Shown here piece after piece: positions 49,444-58,327 of a stretch of DNA of 64,000 nt (positions are counted from its first letter, which is position 1; each line of letters starts with the position of its first letter). Made by a program: the position numbers and the translations under genes. The notes under the pieces were generated by a model. That model searched no databases. It saw nothing but the letters and a program-made list of their open reading frames with translations, and was not told where the DNA came from. Source of the stretch: Thermohalobaculum sp039805905 (GTDB taxonomy: Bacteria > Pseudomonadota > Alphaproteobacteria > Rhodobacterales > Rhodobacteraceae); NCBI GenBank assembly GCA_039805905.1, contig JBDIVM010000014.1:45912-109911 (forward strand). Direction: 5' to 3'.

Positions 49444-50151
49444 ATGGCGCTTCGCCTGCACTGGTCGCCGGACAGCGCCAACATCGTGGTCCGCATCGCG
49501 CTTTGCGAGCTGGGCCTGGCCTTCGAGGCGGTGCGGGTCGACCGGGCGAAGGCGGGACACAAGGCGCCCGGCTATCTGAGGCTGAACCCGCAGGGGCTGA
49601 TCCCGGTGCTGGAGGACGGCGGCATCGTGCTGTTCGAGACCGGCGCGATCCTGCTCCACCTCGCCGACCGCACCGGCAGGCTCGGCCCCGAGGGGCCGGA
49701 CGCCCGCGACCCGCAGGCCCGCGCCGCGTTCCTGAAGTGGCTCTTCTACCTCTCGAATACGGTGCATGCCGACCTGCGGGCCGCTTTCTACAGCCAGCGC
49801 TATGTGAGCGATCCGGCGGCGATCCCCGCGCTCAGGGCCGGGCTCGGGGGACGCATGCGTGGCCATTTCGCGCTGCTGGACGGGGAGGTTGCGTCCCGGG
49901 ACTGGCTGACCGGCAGCACGCCGACGCTGATCGACTTCTATCTGGCGGTCTGTGTCCGCTGGTCGCGACTCTACCCGACCGGCGCGCCGCTGCTGGGGGC
50001 GGCGGACGTGCCGCCGCGCCTTGGCGCCCTGCTGCGGGCCTGCGAGGCCCGCCCGGCGGTGCGGGCGGCCTTCGCCGCCGAGTTCGTCGCCGGCCGGCCG
50101 CTGACCGACCCGGCGCCGCCGCACCTGCCGGCGGGCGAGGTTACGGGGTGA
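49444..50151 (+). CDS. Glutathione S-transferase family protein
   Basis: A 235-residue protein with an N-terminal thioredoxin-like half and a C-terminal all-helical half. The N-terminal half contains L-R-L-H-W-S-P-D-S-A-N-I-V-V-R-I-A-L, L-N-P-Q-G-L-I-P-V-L and F-E-T-G-A-I-L-L-H-L-A-D, with the cis-Pro and the glutathione-binding E-T/S. The Ser-Pro at the N-terminus replaces the Tyr or Ser that usually activates glutathione. It is an enzyme conjugating or isomerising an unknown substrate. Its 3' end overlaps the stop of the convergent RNA methyltransferase gene by 11 bases. Confidence 0.9.
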   Translation: MALRLHWSPDSANIVVRIALCELGLAFEAVRVDRAKAGHKAPGYLRLNPQGLIPVLEDGGIVLFETGAILLHLADRTGRLGPEGPDARDPQARAAFLKWLFYLSNTVHADLRAAFYSQRYVSDPAAIPALRAGLGGRMRGHFALLDGEVASRDWLTGSTPTLIDFYLAVCVRWSRLYPTGAPLLGAADVPPRLGALLRACEARPAVRAAFAAEFVAGRPLTDPAPPHLPAGEVTG

Positions 50152-51409
50152 GCGCGTGTCTCCGGGCACCGGCATCGCCGCCCGCCTGCCGGTGGAACCC
50201 CGCGACCAGCTCGACATGCGCACTCCAGCGGAACTGGTCGACCGGCTGCACCCAGTCGAGGCGGTAGCCGCCGTCGATCAGGATGCGGGCATCGCGGGCG
50301 AAGGTTGCCGGATTGCAGCTCACCATCGCGATCCGCGGCACCCGTGACTTCGCAAGCTGCTCGGCCTGGGCCCGGGCACCGGCCCTGGGCGGGTCGAGCA
50401 CGACCGCGCCGAACGGCCGGAGCTCCGGCTCCATGAGGGGCCTGCGCGCGAGATCGCGGCGCTCGACATTGATGCGCTTCAGCCCCCGCGCTGTGCGCCA
50501 GGCAGCATCGAGCGCGCCAAGCGCACGGGCGTCGCCCTCGACCGCATGGACCTCGGCCTTCTCCGCAAGCGGCAGGGCGAAGGTTCCCGAGCCGCAGTAG
50601 AGATCGGCGACGCGGCGCGCGTCGCCGGCCGCCTCGCGCACCGCCTCGACCAGGGCGGCCTCGCCCGCGCGCGTCGGCTGCAGGAAGCCTCCGGGCGGCG
50701 GCACCACACGGGCGCGGCCCAACCGCACCTCGGGCGGGCGCATGCAGGCGACCTCCTCGCCGTTCCAGCCCAGCCGGGCGACGCCGGCCCGCGCCGCCAC
50801 CCCGGCCAGCAGCGCCTGCGCCGGACCTGTGATCTCCCGGGCATTGGCGACGGTGAGGTCGATGCCGCCCTCGGTGAGCGTCAGGGTGAGCCGCACCTCG
50901 CCCTTGCGGCTCGCGGCCGTCTCCACGATCTCGGCCAGACGCGGCAGAGCGGCAATCAGTGCCGGGTCGGCGACAGGACAGGTCGCGATGGGGACGATGT
51001 CGGTATCGCCCGGAGCATGGAAGCCGATCACCATGCCCCTGCGGCTGCGCCGGGCGGCGACGGTGATCCGCCGCCGGCTGCCGGGAGGCGAGGTCAGCGT
51101 CGGGCGCACCTCGACATCGCGGATGCCCCGCGCCGCCAGCGCCGCCACGACGATGTCGCGCTTCCAGCCGGCAACGAAACCGTCCGAGGCGTGCTGCAGG
51201 GCGCAGCCGCCGCAGGTGCCGAAATGCGGACATTGCGGCACCGCGCGATCAGGCGAGGGGCGTACCACCTCCTGCACGGTCGCACGTTCGCCGTGACGCA
51301 CCACGCGGACCCGCTCGCCGGGGAGCGCGAAGGGGACGAACAGCCCGCCGCCCGCGACAATGCCGTCGCCCTGGGCGCCGAGGCCCTCGATCTCGATCTC
51401 GTCCGCCAT
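50141..51409 (-). CDS. Class I SAM-dependent RNA methyltransferase, RlmD/TrmA type
   Basis: A 422-residue uracil-C5 RNA methyltransferase. The N-terminal TRAM domain (EIEGLGAQGDGIVAGGGLFVPFALPGERV) is followed by the 4Fe-4S ligands C-P-H-F-G-T-C-G-G-C and a later Cys. The Rossmann fold contains V-A-D-L-Y-C-G-S-G-T-F-A-L-P and V-V-L-D-P-P-R-A-G. The nucleophilic Cys is in M-V-S-C-N-P-A-T-F-A-R-D. It could make m5U in 23S rRNA or tRNA; the exact position cannot be told. ATG 51409 lies 34 bases after tlyA; an ATG at 51469 would overlap tlyA. It is the last gene of the dxs-tlyA series. Confidence 0.93.
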   Translation of the reverse strand: MADEIEIEGLGAQGDGIVAGGGLFVPFALPGERVRVVRHGERATVQEVVRPSPDRAVPQCPHFGTCGGCALQHASDGFVAGWKRDIVVAALAARGIRDVEVRPTLTSPPGSRRRITVAARRSRRGMVIGFHAPGDTDIVPIATCPVADPALIAALPRLAEIVETAASRKGEVRLTLTLTEGGIDLTVANAREITGPAQALLAGVAARAGVARLGWNGEEVACMRPPEVRLGRARVVPPPGGFLQPTRAGEAALVEAVREAAGDARRVADLYCGSGTFALPLAEKAEVHAVEGDARALGALDAAWRTARGLKRINVERRDLARRPLMEPELRPFGAVVLDPPRAGARAQAEQLAKSRVPRIAMVSCNPATFARDARILIDGGYRLDWVQPVDQFRWSAHVELVAGFHRQAGGDAGARRHALTP

Positions 51410-51443
51410 CCGCCCAGCGCCGCGCCCTTCGAGGATTGTCCGC

Positions 51444-52169
51444 TCATCGGTCCGGTTTCCGCGCGGCAATCAGGAACTCCCGGTTGCCGCCGCCCCCCTC
51501 TATAGGGCTCTCGCATTCGCCCGTCACCTGCCAGCCAAGACCCTCGATCCAGGCGCGGATGCGGGCACGGACGGCGGCGTGGACGGCCGGGTCGCGGACG
51601 ACGCCGCGCCGTCCCACGCGGGCAGGCCCCGCCTCGAACTGCGGCTTGATCAGCGCGACCAAGTCGGCCCCGGGCTTCGCCAGCGCCAGCGCGCCGGGCA
51701 GCGCCTTCTCGAGCGAGATGAACGAGACGTCGGCGGTGATCCAGTCGACCGGCGGCACCAAGCCTGCCGGGATCTCGCGGGCGTTCACGCCCTCGAGGCT
51801 GACCACCCGCGGATCGGCGGCGAGGCGCGGGTGAAGCTGCCCGTGGCCCACGTCCAGCGCATAGACCCGGCTCGCCCCGCGCGCCAGCAGCACCTCGGTG
51901 AAGCCCCCCGTCGAGGCCCCCACATCCAGCGCCACCCCGTGCGGCATCAGCCGGAACGAGTCGAGGGCATGGAGAAGCTTCACGGCGCCCCGGCCGACCC
52001 AGGGCATCGGCGGCCCGGTCAGCGCGACCCGCGCCTCCGGCCCCACCGGCTGCGCGGGCTTGCGCGCTACCGCCCCGTCCACCGTGACGGCGCCCGCCGC
52101 AATCAGCCCCCGCGCCCGGGCCCGCGTCGGGGCAAGGCCAAGGGCGACAAGGCGCTGGTCGAGGCGCAT
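51444..52169 (-). CDS. tlyA: TlyA-family rRNA 2'-O-methyltransferase / haemolysin-like protein
   Basis: A 241-residue protein with an N-terminal S4 RNA-binding domain (MRLDQRLVALGLAPTRARARGLIAAGAVTVDG) and an FtsJ-type methyltransferase domain, motif L-D-V-G-A-S-T-G-G-F-T-E-V-L-L. V-S-L-E-G-V-N-A-R-E and I-T-A-D-V-S-F-I-S-L-E-K-A-L are conserved segments. TlyA methylates C1409 of 16S and C1920 of 23S rRNA in mycobacteria; capreomycin sensitivity depends on it. The gene starts 13 bases after dxs, a common neighbourhood. Confidence 0.94.
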   Translation of the reverse strand: MRLDQRLVALGLAPTRARARGLIAAGAVTVDGAVARKPAQPVGPEARVALTGPPMPWVGRGAVKLLHALDSFRLMPHGVALDVGASTGGFTEVLLARGASRVYALDVGHGQLHPRLAADPRVVSLEGVNAREIPAGLVPPVDWITADVSFISLEKALPGALALAKPGADLVALIKPQFEAGPARVGRRGVVRDPAVHAAVRARIRAWIEGLGWQVTGECESPIEGGGGNREFLIAARKPDR

Positions 52170-52182
52170 GATTTCCGGAAAT

Positions 52183-54099
52183 TCACGCCCGCTTCACGGC
52201 CTCGGCACGGCCGAGCGCCCTCAGCGCCGTCTCGACGATCTGCGGGGCGTTGAGGCCCGCGACATCATACATCTTCTCGGGCTTGTCCTGGTCGATGAAG
52301 ACGTCCGGCAGCACCATCGGGCGGACCTTCAGCCCGTGGTCCAGCAGCCCCTCGGTCGCGAGGAGCTGCAGCACATGGCTGCCGAAGCCGCCCACGGCGC
52401 CCTCCTCGATGGTCACCAGCGCCTCGTGGCTGCGCGCCAGCCGCAGCACCAGGTCCCGGTCGAGCGGCTTGGCGAAGCGGGCGTCGGCCACCGTGGTGGG
52501 GAGTCCGCGCGCCTCCAGCTCCTCGGCGGCCTTCAGGCATTCGGACAGCCGGGCGCCGAAGCTCAGGAGCGCGATCTTGGTGCCCTCGCGCACCACCCGG
52601 CCCCGCCCGATCTCCAGCGGCACGCCGGTCGCCGGCATCTCGACCCCGGTGCCCTCGCCGCGCGGATAGCGGAAGGCCGAGGGGCGGTCGTCGATCGCCG
52701 CGGCCGTCGCCACCATGTGCACGAGCTCGGCCTCGTCCGCCGCGGCCATCAGCACGAAACCGGGAAGGCAGCCGAGATAGGTGATGTCGAAGGCCCCGGC
52801 ATGGGTCGGGCCGTCGGCCCCCACCAGCCCGGCGCGGTCCATGGCGAAGCGCACGGGCAGGCGCTGGATCGCCACGTCGTGCACCACCTGGTCGTAGCCG
52901 CGCTGCAGGAAGGTCGAGTAGATCGCGGCGAAGGGCTTCATGCCGGCCGCGGCCAGCCCGGCGGCGAAGGTGACGCCGTGCTGCTCGGCGATGCCGACAT
53001 CGAAGCAGCGGTCGGGGAAGCGCTTGCCGAAGAGGTCGAGCCCGGTACCGTCCGGCATCGCCGCGGTGATGGCGACGATGCGGTCGTCCTTCTCCGCCTC
53101 GCGGATCAGGGATTGCGCGAACACCCTGGTGTAGGAAGGCGCATTGGCCGCAGGCTTGGCCTGCTGGCCGGTGACCACGTCGAACCGGGCCACGCCGTGA
53201 TACTTGTCGGCCGAGCTTTCGGCCGGCGGGTAGCCCTTGCCCTTCTTGGTGATGCAGTGGACCAGCACCGGCCCGGCGGCGCGCCGGCGCACGGTGCGCA
53301 GCACCGGCAAAAGCTGCCCCATGTCATGCCCGTCGATCGGGCCGACATACTCGAAGCCCAACTCCTCGAACAGGGTGCCGCCCACGGTCAGCCCCTTGAC
53401 CAGCTCCTGCGCCCGCCGCGCGCCTTCGCGGAACGGCTCGGGCAGCAGGTTGACCGCCTCCTTCGCGGCCGCCTTCAAGTCCTGGAACGGCGCCTGGGCA
53501 TAGAGCCGCGAGAGATAGGCCGACATGGCGCCGACCGGCGGCGCGATCGACATCTCGTTGTCGTTCAGGATCACGATCAGCCGCTTGCCGAGATGCCCGG
53601 CATTGTTCATCGCCTCGTAGGCCATGCCGGCCGACATCGCCCCGTCGCCGATCACAGCAATCGCATCGCCGACATCCCGCTGGCCGAGCTCGCGTGCCAT
53701 GGCGAATCCGAGCGCGGCCGCGATCGAGGTCGAGGAATGCGCTGCGCCGAACGGATCGTATTCGCTCTCTGCCCGCTTGGTGAAGCCCGAGAGCCCGCCA
53801 CCCTGCCTCAGCGTGCGGATGCGGTCGCGCCGCCCGGTCAGGATCTTGTGCGGGTAGCACTGGTGGCCGACATCCCAGATCAGCCGGTCGCGCGGGGTAT
53901 CGAAGACCGCGTGGATCGCAACCGTCAGCTCGACCACGCCGAGCCCCGCACCGAGATGCCCGCCGGTCACCGAGACCGCGGAGATCGTCTCGGCCCGGAG
54001 CTCGTCGGCCACCTGCCGGAGCTCGGCGTCGCTCATGCGACGCAGGTCGGCCGGCGACGCCACGCGGTCGAGCAGCGGTGTTGCAGGACGGTCGGTCAC
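52183..54099 (-). CDS. dxs: 1-deoxy-D-xylulose-5-phosphate synthase
   Basis: First enzyme of the MEP isoprenoid pathway (pyruvate plus glyceraldehyde 3-phosphate), TPP-dependent, 638 residues. G-H-Q-C-Y-P-H-K-I-L and V-I-G-D-G-A-M-S-A-G-M-A-Y-E-A-M-N-N are the TPP region. R-F-A-M-D-R-A-G-L-V-G-A-D-G-P-T-H-A-G is the transketolase pyrimidine domain. The C-terminal domain is V-T-I-E-E-G-A-V-G-G-F-G-S. All are intact. It lies 81 bases after xseB, in the order deacetylase - xseB - dxs - tlyA. Confidence 0.98.
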   Translation of the reverse strand: MTDRPATPLLDRVASPADLRRMSDAELRQVADELRAETISAVSVTGGHLGAGLGVVELTVAIHAVFDTPRDRLIWDVGHQCYPHKILTGRRDRIRTLRQGGGLSGFTKRAESEYDPFGAAHSSTSIAAALGFAMARELGQRDVGDAIAVIGDGAMSAGMAYEAMNNAGHLGKRLIVILNDNEMSIAPPVGAMSAYLSRLYAQAPFQDLKAAAKEAVNLLPEPFREGARRAQELVKGLTVGGTLFEELGFEYVGPIDGHDMGQLLPVLRTVRRRAAGPVLVHCITKKGKGYPPAESSADKYHGVARFDVVTGQQAKPAANAPSYTRVFAQSLIREAEKDDRIVAITAAMPDGTGLDLFGKRFPDRCFDVGIAEQHGVTFAAGLAAAGMKPFAAIYSTFLQRGYDQVVHDVAIQRLPVRFAMDRAGLVGADGPTHAGAFDITYLGCLPGFVLMAAADEAELVHMVATAAAIDDRPSAFRYPRGEGTGVEMPATGVPLEIGRGRVVREGTKIALLSFGARLSECLKAAEELEARGLPTTVADARFAKPLDRDLVLRLARSHEALVTIEEGAVGGFGSHVLQLLATEGLLDHGLKVRPMVLPDVFIDQDKPEKMYDVAGLNAPQIVETALRALGRAEAVKRA

Positions 54100-54180
54100 G
54101 GGAATGAAGCCCCCCTCGTTGCGGAGCCCGGATCATGTCTCACAGAGTGTAGGCTCCGGGGCACTCGCGGCATCTGATGA

Positions 54181-54423
54181 TCACTCGGTCTTGAAAGGCG
54201 CGCGACCGGCGACGGAGCCATCGCTGCCGGCCACGATCTTCTCGACCTTGAGTTCCGCCTCCGACAGCTTCGTCTCGCAGTGCTTGCGCAACGCGTCGCC
54301 GCGTTCGTAGAGGGCAATCGACTTCTCCAGCGGCACCTGACCGCCCTCGAGCTGCTTGACCACGTCATCGAGCGCCGCCAGCGCGTCCTCGAAGCTCATG
54401 TCGGATATCTTCTTCTCCGTCAT
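54181..54423 (-). CDS. xseB: Exodeoxyribonuclease VII small subunit
   Basis: The 80-residue helical small subunit of exonuclease VII, binding XseA. The signature is M-S-F-E-D-A-L-A-A-L-D-D-V-V-K-Q-L-E-G-G-Q-V-P-L-E-K-S-I, then L-Y-E-R-G. ATG 54423 (MTEKKISDM) is ten bases after the stop of the deacetylase gene. A start at 54441 or 54453 would overlap that gene and is less likely. The linked dxs is a classical arrangement. Confidence 0.94.
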   Translation of the reverse strand: MTEKKISDMSFEDALAALDDVVKQLEGGQVPLEKSIALYERGDALRKHCETKLSEAELKVEKIVAGSDGSVAGRAPFKTE

Positions 54424-54433
54424 GTCCTTTCCC

Positions 54434-55375
54434 TCAGCCATCTGCCGCCGCATGGGCGGTCAGCGCATCGAGATGGGCGCGGACCGATTCCGCCAGCCCG
54501 TCGAGGTCATACCCCCCTTCCAGGGTCGAGACCACCCTGCCCTCGCAGCAGATGGCGGCGACGCGGCAGATTTGGGCCGTCAGCCAGCGGAAATCCTCGG
54601 CGGTCCAGTTGAGGTTGGCAAGCGGGTCGTCGCGATGGGCGTCGAACCCGGCCGAGATCATGACAAGGTCCGGCCCGAAGTCCCGCAGCGCAGGGAGGAT
54701 CGTTCCCTCGTAGGCGCCGCGCATCTCGGCCCCGCCGCTGAAGGGCCTGAGCGGCGCGTTGAAGATGTTGCCGACCCCGGTCTCCTCCCGCGCCCCCGTG
54801 CCGGGATAGAGCGGCATCTGGTGCGACGAGGCGAACAGCACGCGCGGCTCCTCCCAGAAGATGTCCTGGGTGCCGTTGCCGTGATGGACGTCGAAATCGA
54901 CGATGCCGAGCTTCTCTACGCCGAGCGCGTCGAGCGCGTGCCGCGCCCCGACGGCGACATTGTTGAACAGGCAGAACCCCATGGCGCGGCGACGCTCCGC
55001 ATGATGGCCGCACGGGCGGACCGCGCAGAAGGCGGCCCTGTGCCGGCCGGCCATCACCGCCTCGACAGCGGCAATGTTCGCGCCCGCGGCATGGCGGGCG
55101 GCGTCGAGGCTCTCCGGGCACATGTGGGTGTCGGGGTCGAGGCTCGCCCAGCCGCGATCCGGCGCGCGCGCCGCGATCATGGTCACATAGTCGGGATCGT
55201 GCGCCCGCTCGAGCTGCATGTCCGTCGCGGCCGGCGCCTCGGCCCGCGGCAGCATCGTGTAAGGCGAGTCGGCGAGTACACGCTCGACGATCTCGATCCG
55301 CGCGACCCGCTCCGGATGGCCGGGCGGGTTCACGTGCAGATGGCTGGACGGATGGGTCAGGATCAGAACGGACAT
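54434..55375 (-). CDS. Histone deacetylase family protein (acetoin-utilisation/APAH type)
   Basis: A 313-residue zinc-dependent deacetylase-fold protein. Metal and catalytic residues are visible: R-P-C-G-H-H-A-E (the His pair), G-I-V-D-F-D-V-H-H-G-N-G-T-Q (Asp and His ligands) and I-S-A-G-F-D-A-H-R-D-D-P-L (third Asp). An active-site Tyr region is in the Gly-rich C-terminal segment T-L-E-G-G-Y-D-L. The bacterial members deacetylate acetylpolyamines or proteins. It precedes xseB by ten bases. Confidence 0.93.
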   Translation of the reverse strand: MSVLILTHPSSHLHVNPPGHPERVARIEIVERVLADSPYTMLPRAEAPAATDMQLERAHDPDYVTMIAARAPDRGWASLDPDTHMCPESLDAARHAAGANIAAVEAVMAGRHRAAFCAVRPCGHHAERRRAMGFCLFNNVAVGARHALDALGVEKLGIVDFDVHHGNGTQDIFWEEPRVLFASSHQMPLYPGTGAREETGVGNIFNAPLRPFSGGAEMRGAYEGTILPALRDFGPDLVMISAGFDAHRDDPLANLNWTAEDFRWLTAQICRVAAICCEGRVVSTLEGGYDLDGLAESVRAHLDALTAHAAADG

Positions 55376-55456
55376 CGAAGAACGTTAGACCGGATCGGAG
55401 GGAAAGGTAAATGCGGCAGAGAAGGAGGCCGCCGGTGCAGCAGCCTCCGCCGGAGG

Positions 55457-56167
55457 TCAGTCAGGCGTCAGCATGTAGCCCGACCCGCGGACGGTCTGCA
55501 GATAGCGCGGGGCCTTCGGGTCGGCCTCGATCTTGCGCCGGAGCCGCGTGATCTGCACGTCGACCGCCCGCTCCTGCACCTCCCCCGCCGACCCGCCGAG
55601 CTCCTCGGCCAGGCGCGAGCGGCTGACCGGCTCGTTTGGCTGGCGCGAGAAGACCCGCATCAGCGCCTGTTCCGTCGACGTGAGCCGGATCACTTCGTCT
55701 CCCCTGCGGAGCTCGCCGCGCAGGAGGTCGAACCTGGCCTCGCCGAGCGCAATGGTCTTCGGTGCCGCCTCGGGCAATGGCGGCGGCGCCGCGCGGCGCA
55801 GGATCGCGGCAATCCTGAGCAGAAGCTCGCGCGGCTCGAACGGCTTCGGCAGATAGTCGTCGGCCCCGGCCTCGAGTCCCGCTATCCGGTCGTTCGTGTC
55901 GCCGCGGGCGGTCAGGAGCAGGATCGGCACCTCGATCTCGTCCCGGAGCCGCCGGGTGAGCGAGAAGCCGTCCTCGCCCGGCATCATCACGTCGACGATG
56001 AGCATGTCGAACGCGAGGCTCGCGAGCAGCCGCGAGGCGTGGGCGGCGTCGCGGGCAACCGTGACCAGATAGCCGTTCCGCGTCAGGAAGCGCTTCAGCA
56101 GGTCGCGGATGCGTGCATCGTCATCCACGACGAGGATGTGGGCCGGACCGTCGGCGGGGGCGGTCAC
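55457..56167 (-). CDS. petR: OmpR-family response regulator, PetR-like
   Basis: A 236-residue two-component response regulator. The receiver domain has the acidic pair in L-V-V-D-D-D, the phosphorylated Asp59 in L-I-V-D-V-M-M-P-G, and the Lys in Y-L-P-K-P-F. The winged-helix DNA-binding domain ends V-D-V-Q-I-T-R-L-R-R-K-I-E-A-D-P-x4-Y-L-Q-T-V-R-G-S-G-Y. It starts with GTG 56167 overlapping the MarR gene stop by four bases. The MarR-OmpR pair corresponds to petP-petR, known in Rhodobacter capsulatus upstream of the cytochrome bc1 operon. No bc1 gene follows here. A sensor kinase is not nearby. Confidence 0.92.
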   Translation of the reverse strand: MTAPADGPAHILVVDDDARIRDLLKRFLTRNGYLVTVARDAAHASRLLASLAFDMLIVDVMMPGEDGFSLTRRLRDEIEVPILLLTARGDTNDRIAGLEAGADDYLPKPFEPRELLLRIAAILRRAAPPPLPEAAPKTIALGEARFDLLRGELRRGDEVIRLTSTEQALMRVFSRQPNEPVSRSRLAEELGGSAGEVQERAVDVQITRLRRKIEADPKAPRYLQTVRGSGYMLTPD

Positions 56168-56688
56168 GAGCCGTCCTGCCCGACCAGCGACATCACCGCC
56201 GCGCGGCCTGACTCGTTGATCATCCGCTCGAGCACGCGCCGGAAGCCGGCGACCGCTTCGGGCCCGGCGTCGTTGTAGGCGCGGCGGAGCCGGGCACGCT
56301 GCGGCGCCGAGAGCTGGCGCTCGAGGTCGTCGCCGGCCGTGCTCAGCCGCAGGTGGCGCTGGCGGCGGTCGGCAGTGCCCGGAGTGCTGGTCACCAGCCC
56401 ATCGTCGACCAGCTGGCGCAGCACACGGTTCAGGGACTGCTTGGTGACGCCGAGGATATCCAGAAGCCCGGCGATGGTGATCCCCGGCCGGCGCTTGATG
56501 AAGTGGATGGCCCGGTGATGGGCCCGGCCGTAGCCGCGCTCGGCGAGCACGGCATCGGGGTCGCCGGTGAAGTCGCGATAGGCGAAGAACAGGAGCTCGA
56601 TCCCCTGCCGGAGCTGCTCGTCGGTCAGAAACAGGAGTTGGTCCGACCGGTTGAGCGCCGGCGCCCCTCCGCTGATCGTCGCCCCCAT
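56164..56688 (-). CDS. petP: MarR-family transcriptional regulator, PetP-like
   Basis: A 174-residue winged-helix protein of the MarR family. The DNA-binding core reads R-R-P-G-I-T-I-A-G-L-L-D-I-L-G-V-T-K-Q-S-L-N-R-V-L-R-Q-L, with wing D-R-R-Q-R-H-L-R-L-S. Start ATG 56688 (MGATISGGAPAL) has a near-perfect AGGAGG six bases upstream. A longer frame to 56910 is excluded because it runs into the promoter of the divergent ilvE gene. The stop overlaps petR, so the two are co-translated. PetP and PetR of R. capsulatus act in photosynthetic growth; here this is inferred by similarity of organisation. Confidence 0.9.
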   Translation of the reverse strand: MGATISGGAPALNRSDQLLFLTDEQLRQGIELLFFAYRDFTGDPDAVLAERGYGRAHHRAIHFIKRRPGITIAGLLDILGVTKQSLNRVLRQLVDDGLVTSTPGTADRRQRHLRLSTAGDDLERQLSAPQRARLRRAYNDAGPEAVAGFRRVLERMINESGRAAVMSLVGQDGS

Positions 56689-56908
56689 CGCCCACCTCCT
56701 GACGGCATGCGCGCAGGTTGGTTGATTCCCGGCCCGCGGCCGATAAACAATTATGTCAGCGTTATTGACTGATTGGAAGCCCGATGTTAGGGACACCCCC
56801 GGAGCCGCGCACAGATTCTGTCGGGCGCGGCGGAATTCGCGCAAGATTGCGACCCTGCGCGTGCCTCGCGCCGCACGCCGGGCGTTGGCATGGAGGAGGA
56901 TACGCATC

Positions 56909-57790
56909 ATGGCAGCGGCGGGACCCTATGACGACCGCGACGGTTTCATCTGGATGGACGGCAGCCTGATCGAGTGGCGCTCGGCCAAGGTGCACATCCT
57001 GACCCATGCCCTGCATTACGCCTCGGCGGTGTTCGAGGGCGAGCGCGCCTATGGCGGGCGCATCTTCAAGTCCGAGGCACATTCGCAGCGGCTGCTCGAC
57101 AGCGGCACGGCAATGGACATGCCGATCCCCTGGACCGTCGAGCAGATCGAGAAGGCCAAGGCCGACACGATGCGCGCGAACGGCCTCAGCGACGCCTATG
57201 TGCGCGTGCTGGCCTGGCGCGGCTCGGGCCCGGACATGGGAGTGGCGGCGGCGCGCAATCCGGTACGCATGGCGGTTGCGACCTGGGAATGGGGCGCCTA
57301 TTACGGCGACGCCAAGATGAAGGGCGCGAAGCTCGACATCTCGAAGTGGAAGCGCCCCAGCCCGGAGACCATCCCGAGCCATGCCAAGGCGGCCGGGCTC
57401 TACATGATCTGCACCATGTCCAAGCACGCGGCCGAGGCCAAGGGCTGCTCGGACGCGCTGATGATGGACTATCGCGGCTATGTCGCCGAGGCGACGGGCG
57501 CCAATGTCTTCTTCGTCAGGGACGGGGAAGTCCACACGCCGCTTCCCGACTGCTTCCTGAATGGCATCACCCGGCAGACGGTCATCGGGATGATGAAGGA
57601 CAAGGGCTTCCGGGTGATCGAGCGCCACATCATGCCGGACGAGCTCGAGGGATTCGAGCAGTGCTGGCTGACCGGCACTGCCGCCGAGGTCACGCCGGTC
57701 GGCCAGATCGGGCCCTACAGCTTCCAGGTCGGGGCGCTGACCCGCGACGTCGCGACAAGCTACGAGCAGCTGGTGCGCGGCAACCGCTGA
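56909..57790 (+). CDS. ilvE: Branched-chain amino-acid aminotransferase
   Basis: Class IV PLP aminotransferase for Leu, Ile and Val, 293 residues. The sequence FIWMDGSLIEWRSAKVHILTHALHYASAVFEGERAYGG is the diagnostic N-terminus. K-A-A-G-L-Y carries the probable PLP lysine. Y-V-A-E-A-T-G-A-N-V-F-F-V-R-D-G and T-G-T-A-A-E-V-T-P-V are typical. ATG 56909 follows GGAGGAGG nine bases upstream, so earlier starts were rejected. It is divergent from petP. A strong 12-bp inverted repeat follows the gene. Confidence 0.97.
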   Translation: MAAAGPYDDRDGFIWMDGSLIEWRSAKVHILTHALHYASAVFEGERAYGGRIFKSEAHSQRLLDSGTAMDMPIPWTVEQIEKAKADTMRANGLSDAYVRVLAWRGSGPDMGVAAARNPVRMAVATWEWGAYYGDAKMKGAKLDISKWKRPSPETIPSHAKAAGLYMICTMSKHAAEAKGCSDALMMDYRGYVAEATGANVFFVRDGEVHTPLPDCFLNGITRQTVIGMMKDKGFRVIERHIMPDELEGFEQCWLTGTAAEVTPVGQIGPYSFQVGALTRDVATSYEQLVRGNR

Positions 57791-57815
57791 CCCGGTCGGG
57801 TTCGTCCTGCGGCGG

Positions 57816-57846
57816 CCGGTGGCCGCGCGCAGGTCGCGGCCACCGG
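57816..57846 (+). terminator. Inverted repeat after ilvE
   Basis: CCGGTGGCCGCG at 57816-57827 is perfectly complementary to CGCGGCCACCGG at 57835-57846, with a 7-base loop. It lies 25 bases after the ilvE stop. The stem is very stable. No T-run follows, so it may act with Rho or as a 3'-end stabiliser. Confidence 0.6.
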
Positions 57847-57901
57847 CAAGCGCACGGGCAAGCATTCCGCGTTTCCGATTCCCGCCTCCGGGCGGCCTGT
57901 A

Positions 57902-58141
57902 TCAGGCCGCCCCCCTCAGGGCCTCGGCAAGACCGGAGAAGAGAAAGGCCGGCGGCAGATTCAGTTCGGCCACGATGCAGCGCATCAGCCCGGGACTGAT
58001 CGGCACATCGCCGGTCTCGAAGTTCCGGATGGTCTGCGCATCGACGCCGATCTTTGCCGCAAGCTGCTGACGGCTCATCCGCGCAGAGGTGCGATACTTG
58101 CCCAGATTCGCACCGACATGAACGTCAAAAGGATGTTTCAT
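57902..58141 (-). CDS. Small helix-turn-helix (XRE/Cro-type) regulator
   Basis: A 79-residue protein, MKHPFDVHVGANLGKYRTSARMSRQQLAAKIGV, then DAQTIRNFETGDVPISPGLMRCIVAEL. The five-helix XRE domain is clear: RMSRQQLAAKIGVDAQTIRNFETG. It is short and has no effector domain. The start with GAGGGAACGGTT upstream is preferred; a frame to 58234 adds 31 unlikely residues. It stands alone between ilvE and the AbrB-family gene, and no toxin or other partner is visible nearby. Confidence 0.85.
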   Translation of the reverse strand: MKHPFDVHVGANLGKYRTSARMSRQQLAAKIGVDAQTIRNFETGDVPISPGLMRCIVAELNLPPAFLFSGLAEALRGAA

Positions 58142-58327
58142 AACCGTTCCCTCGCGCCCGTACACCGCCCCAAGAGGCGAGTCCAAAGCCAAAACCAGGT
58201 TAACAAAGGCACGCAAAACCCCACTGCCACGCAACTTTTGAATGGTTAAGCCGGCATTCGGGCAAATTTTTGGCGCTCCCGCAACGATTTTCAGGCACAG
58301 TGTGACGCGCGCACCACATCCGCCCTG

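Noticed and set aside
51898..54177. 759-codon plus-strand frame opposite dxs and tlyA
   Set aside because: Antisense to genes with full catalytic motifs. His/Arg-rich shadow sequence.
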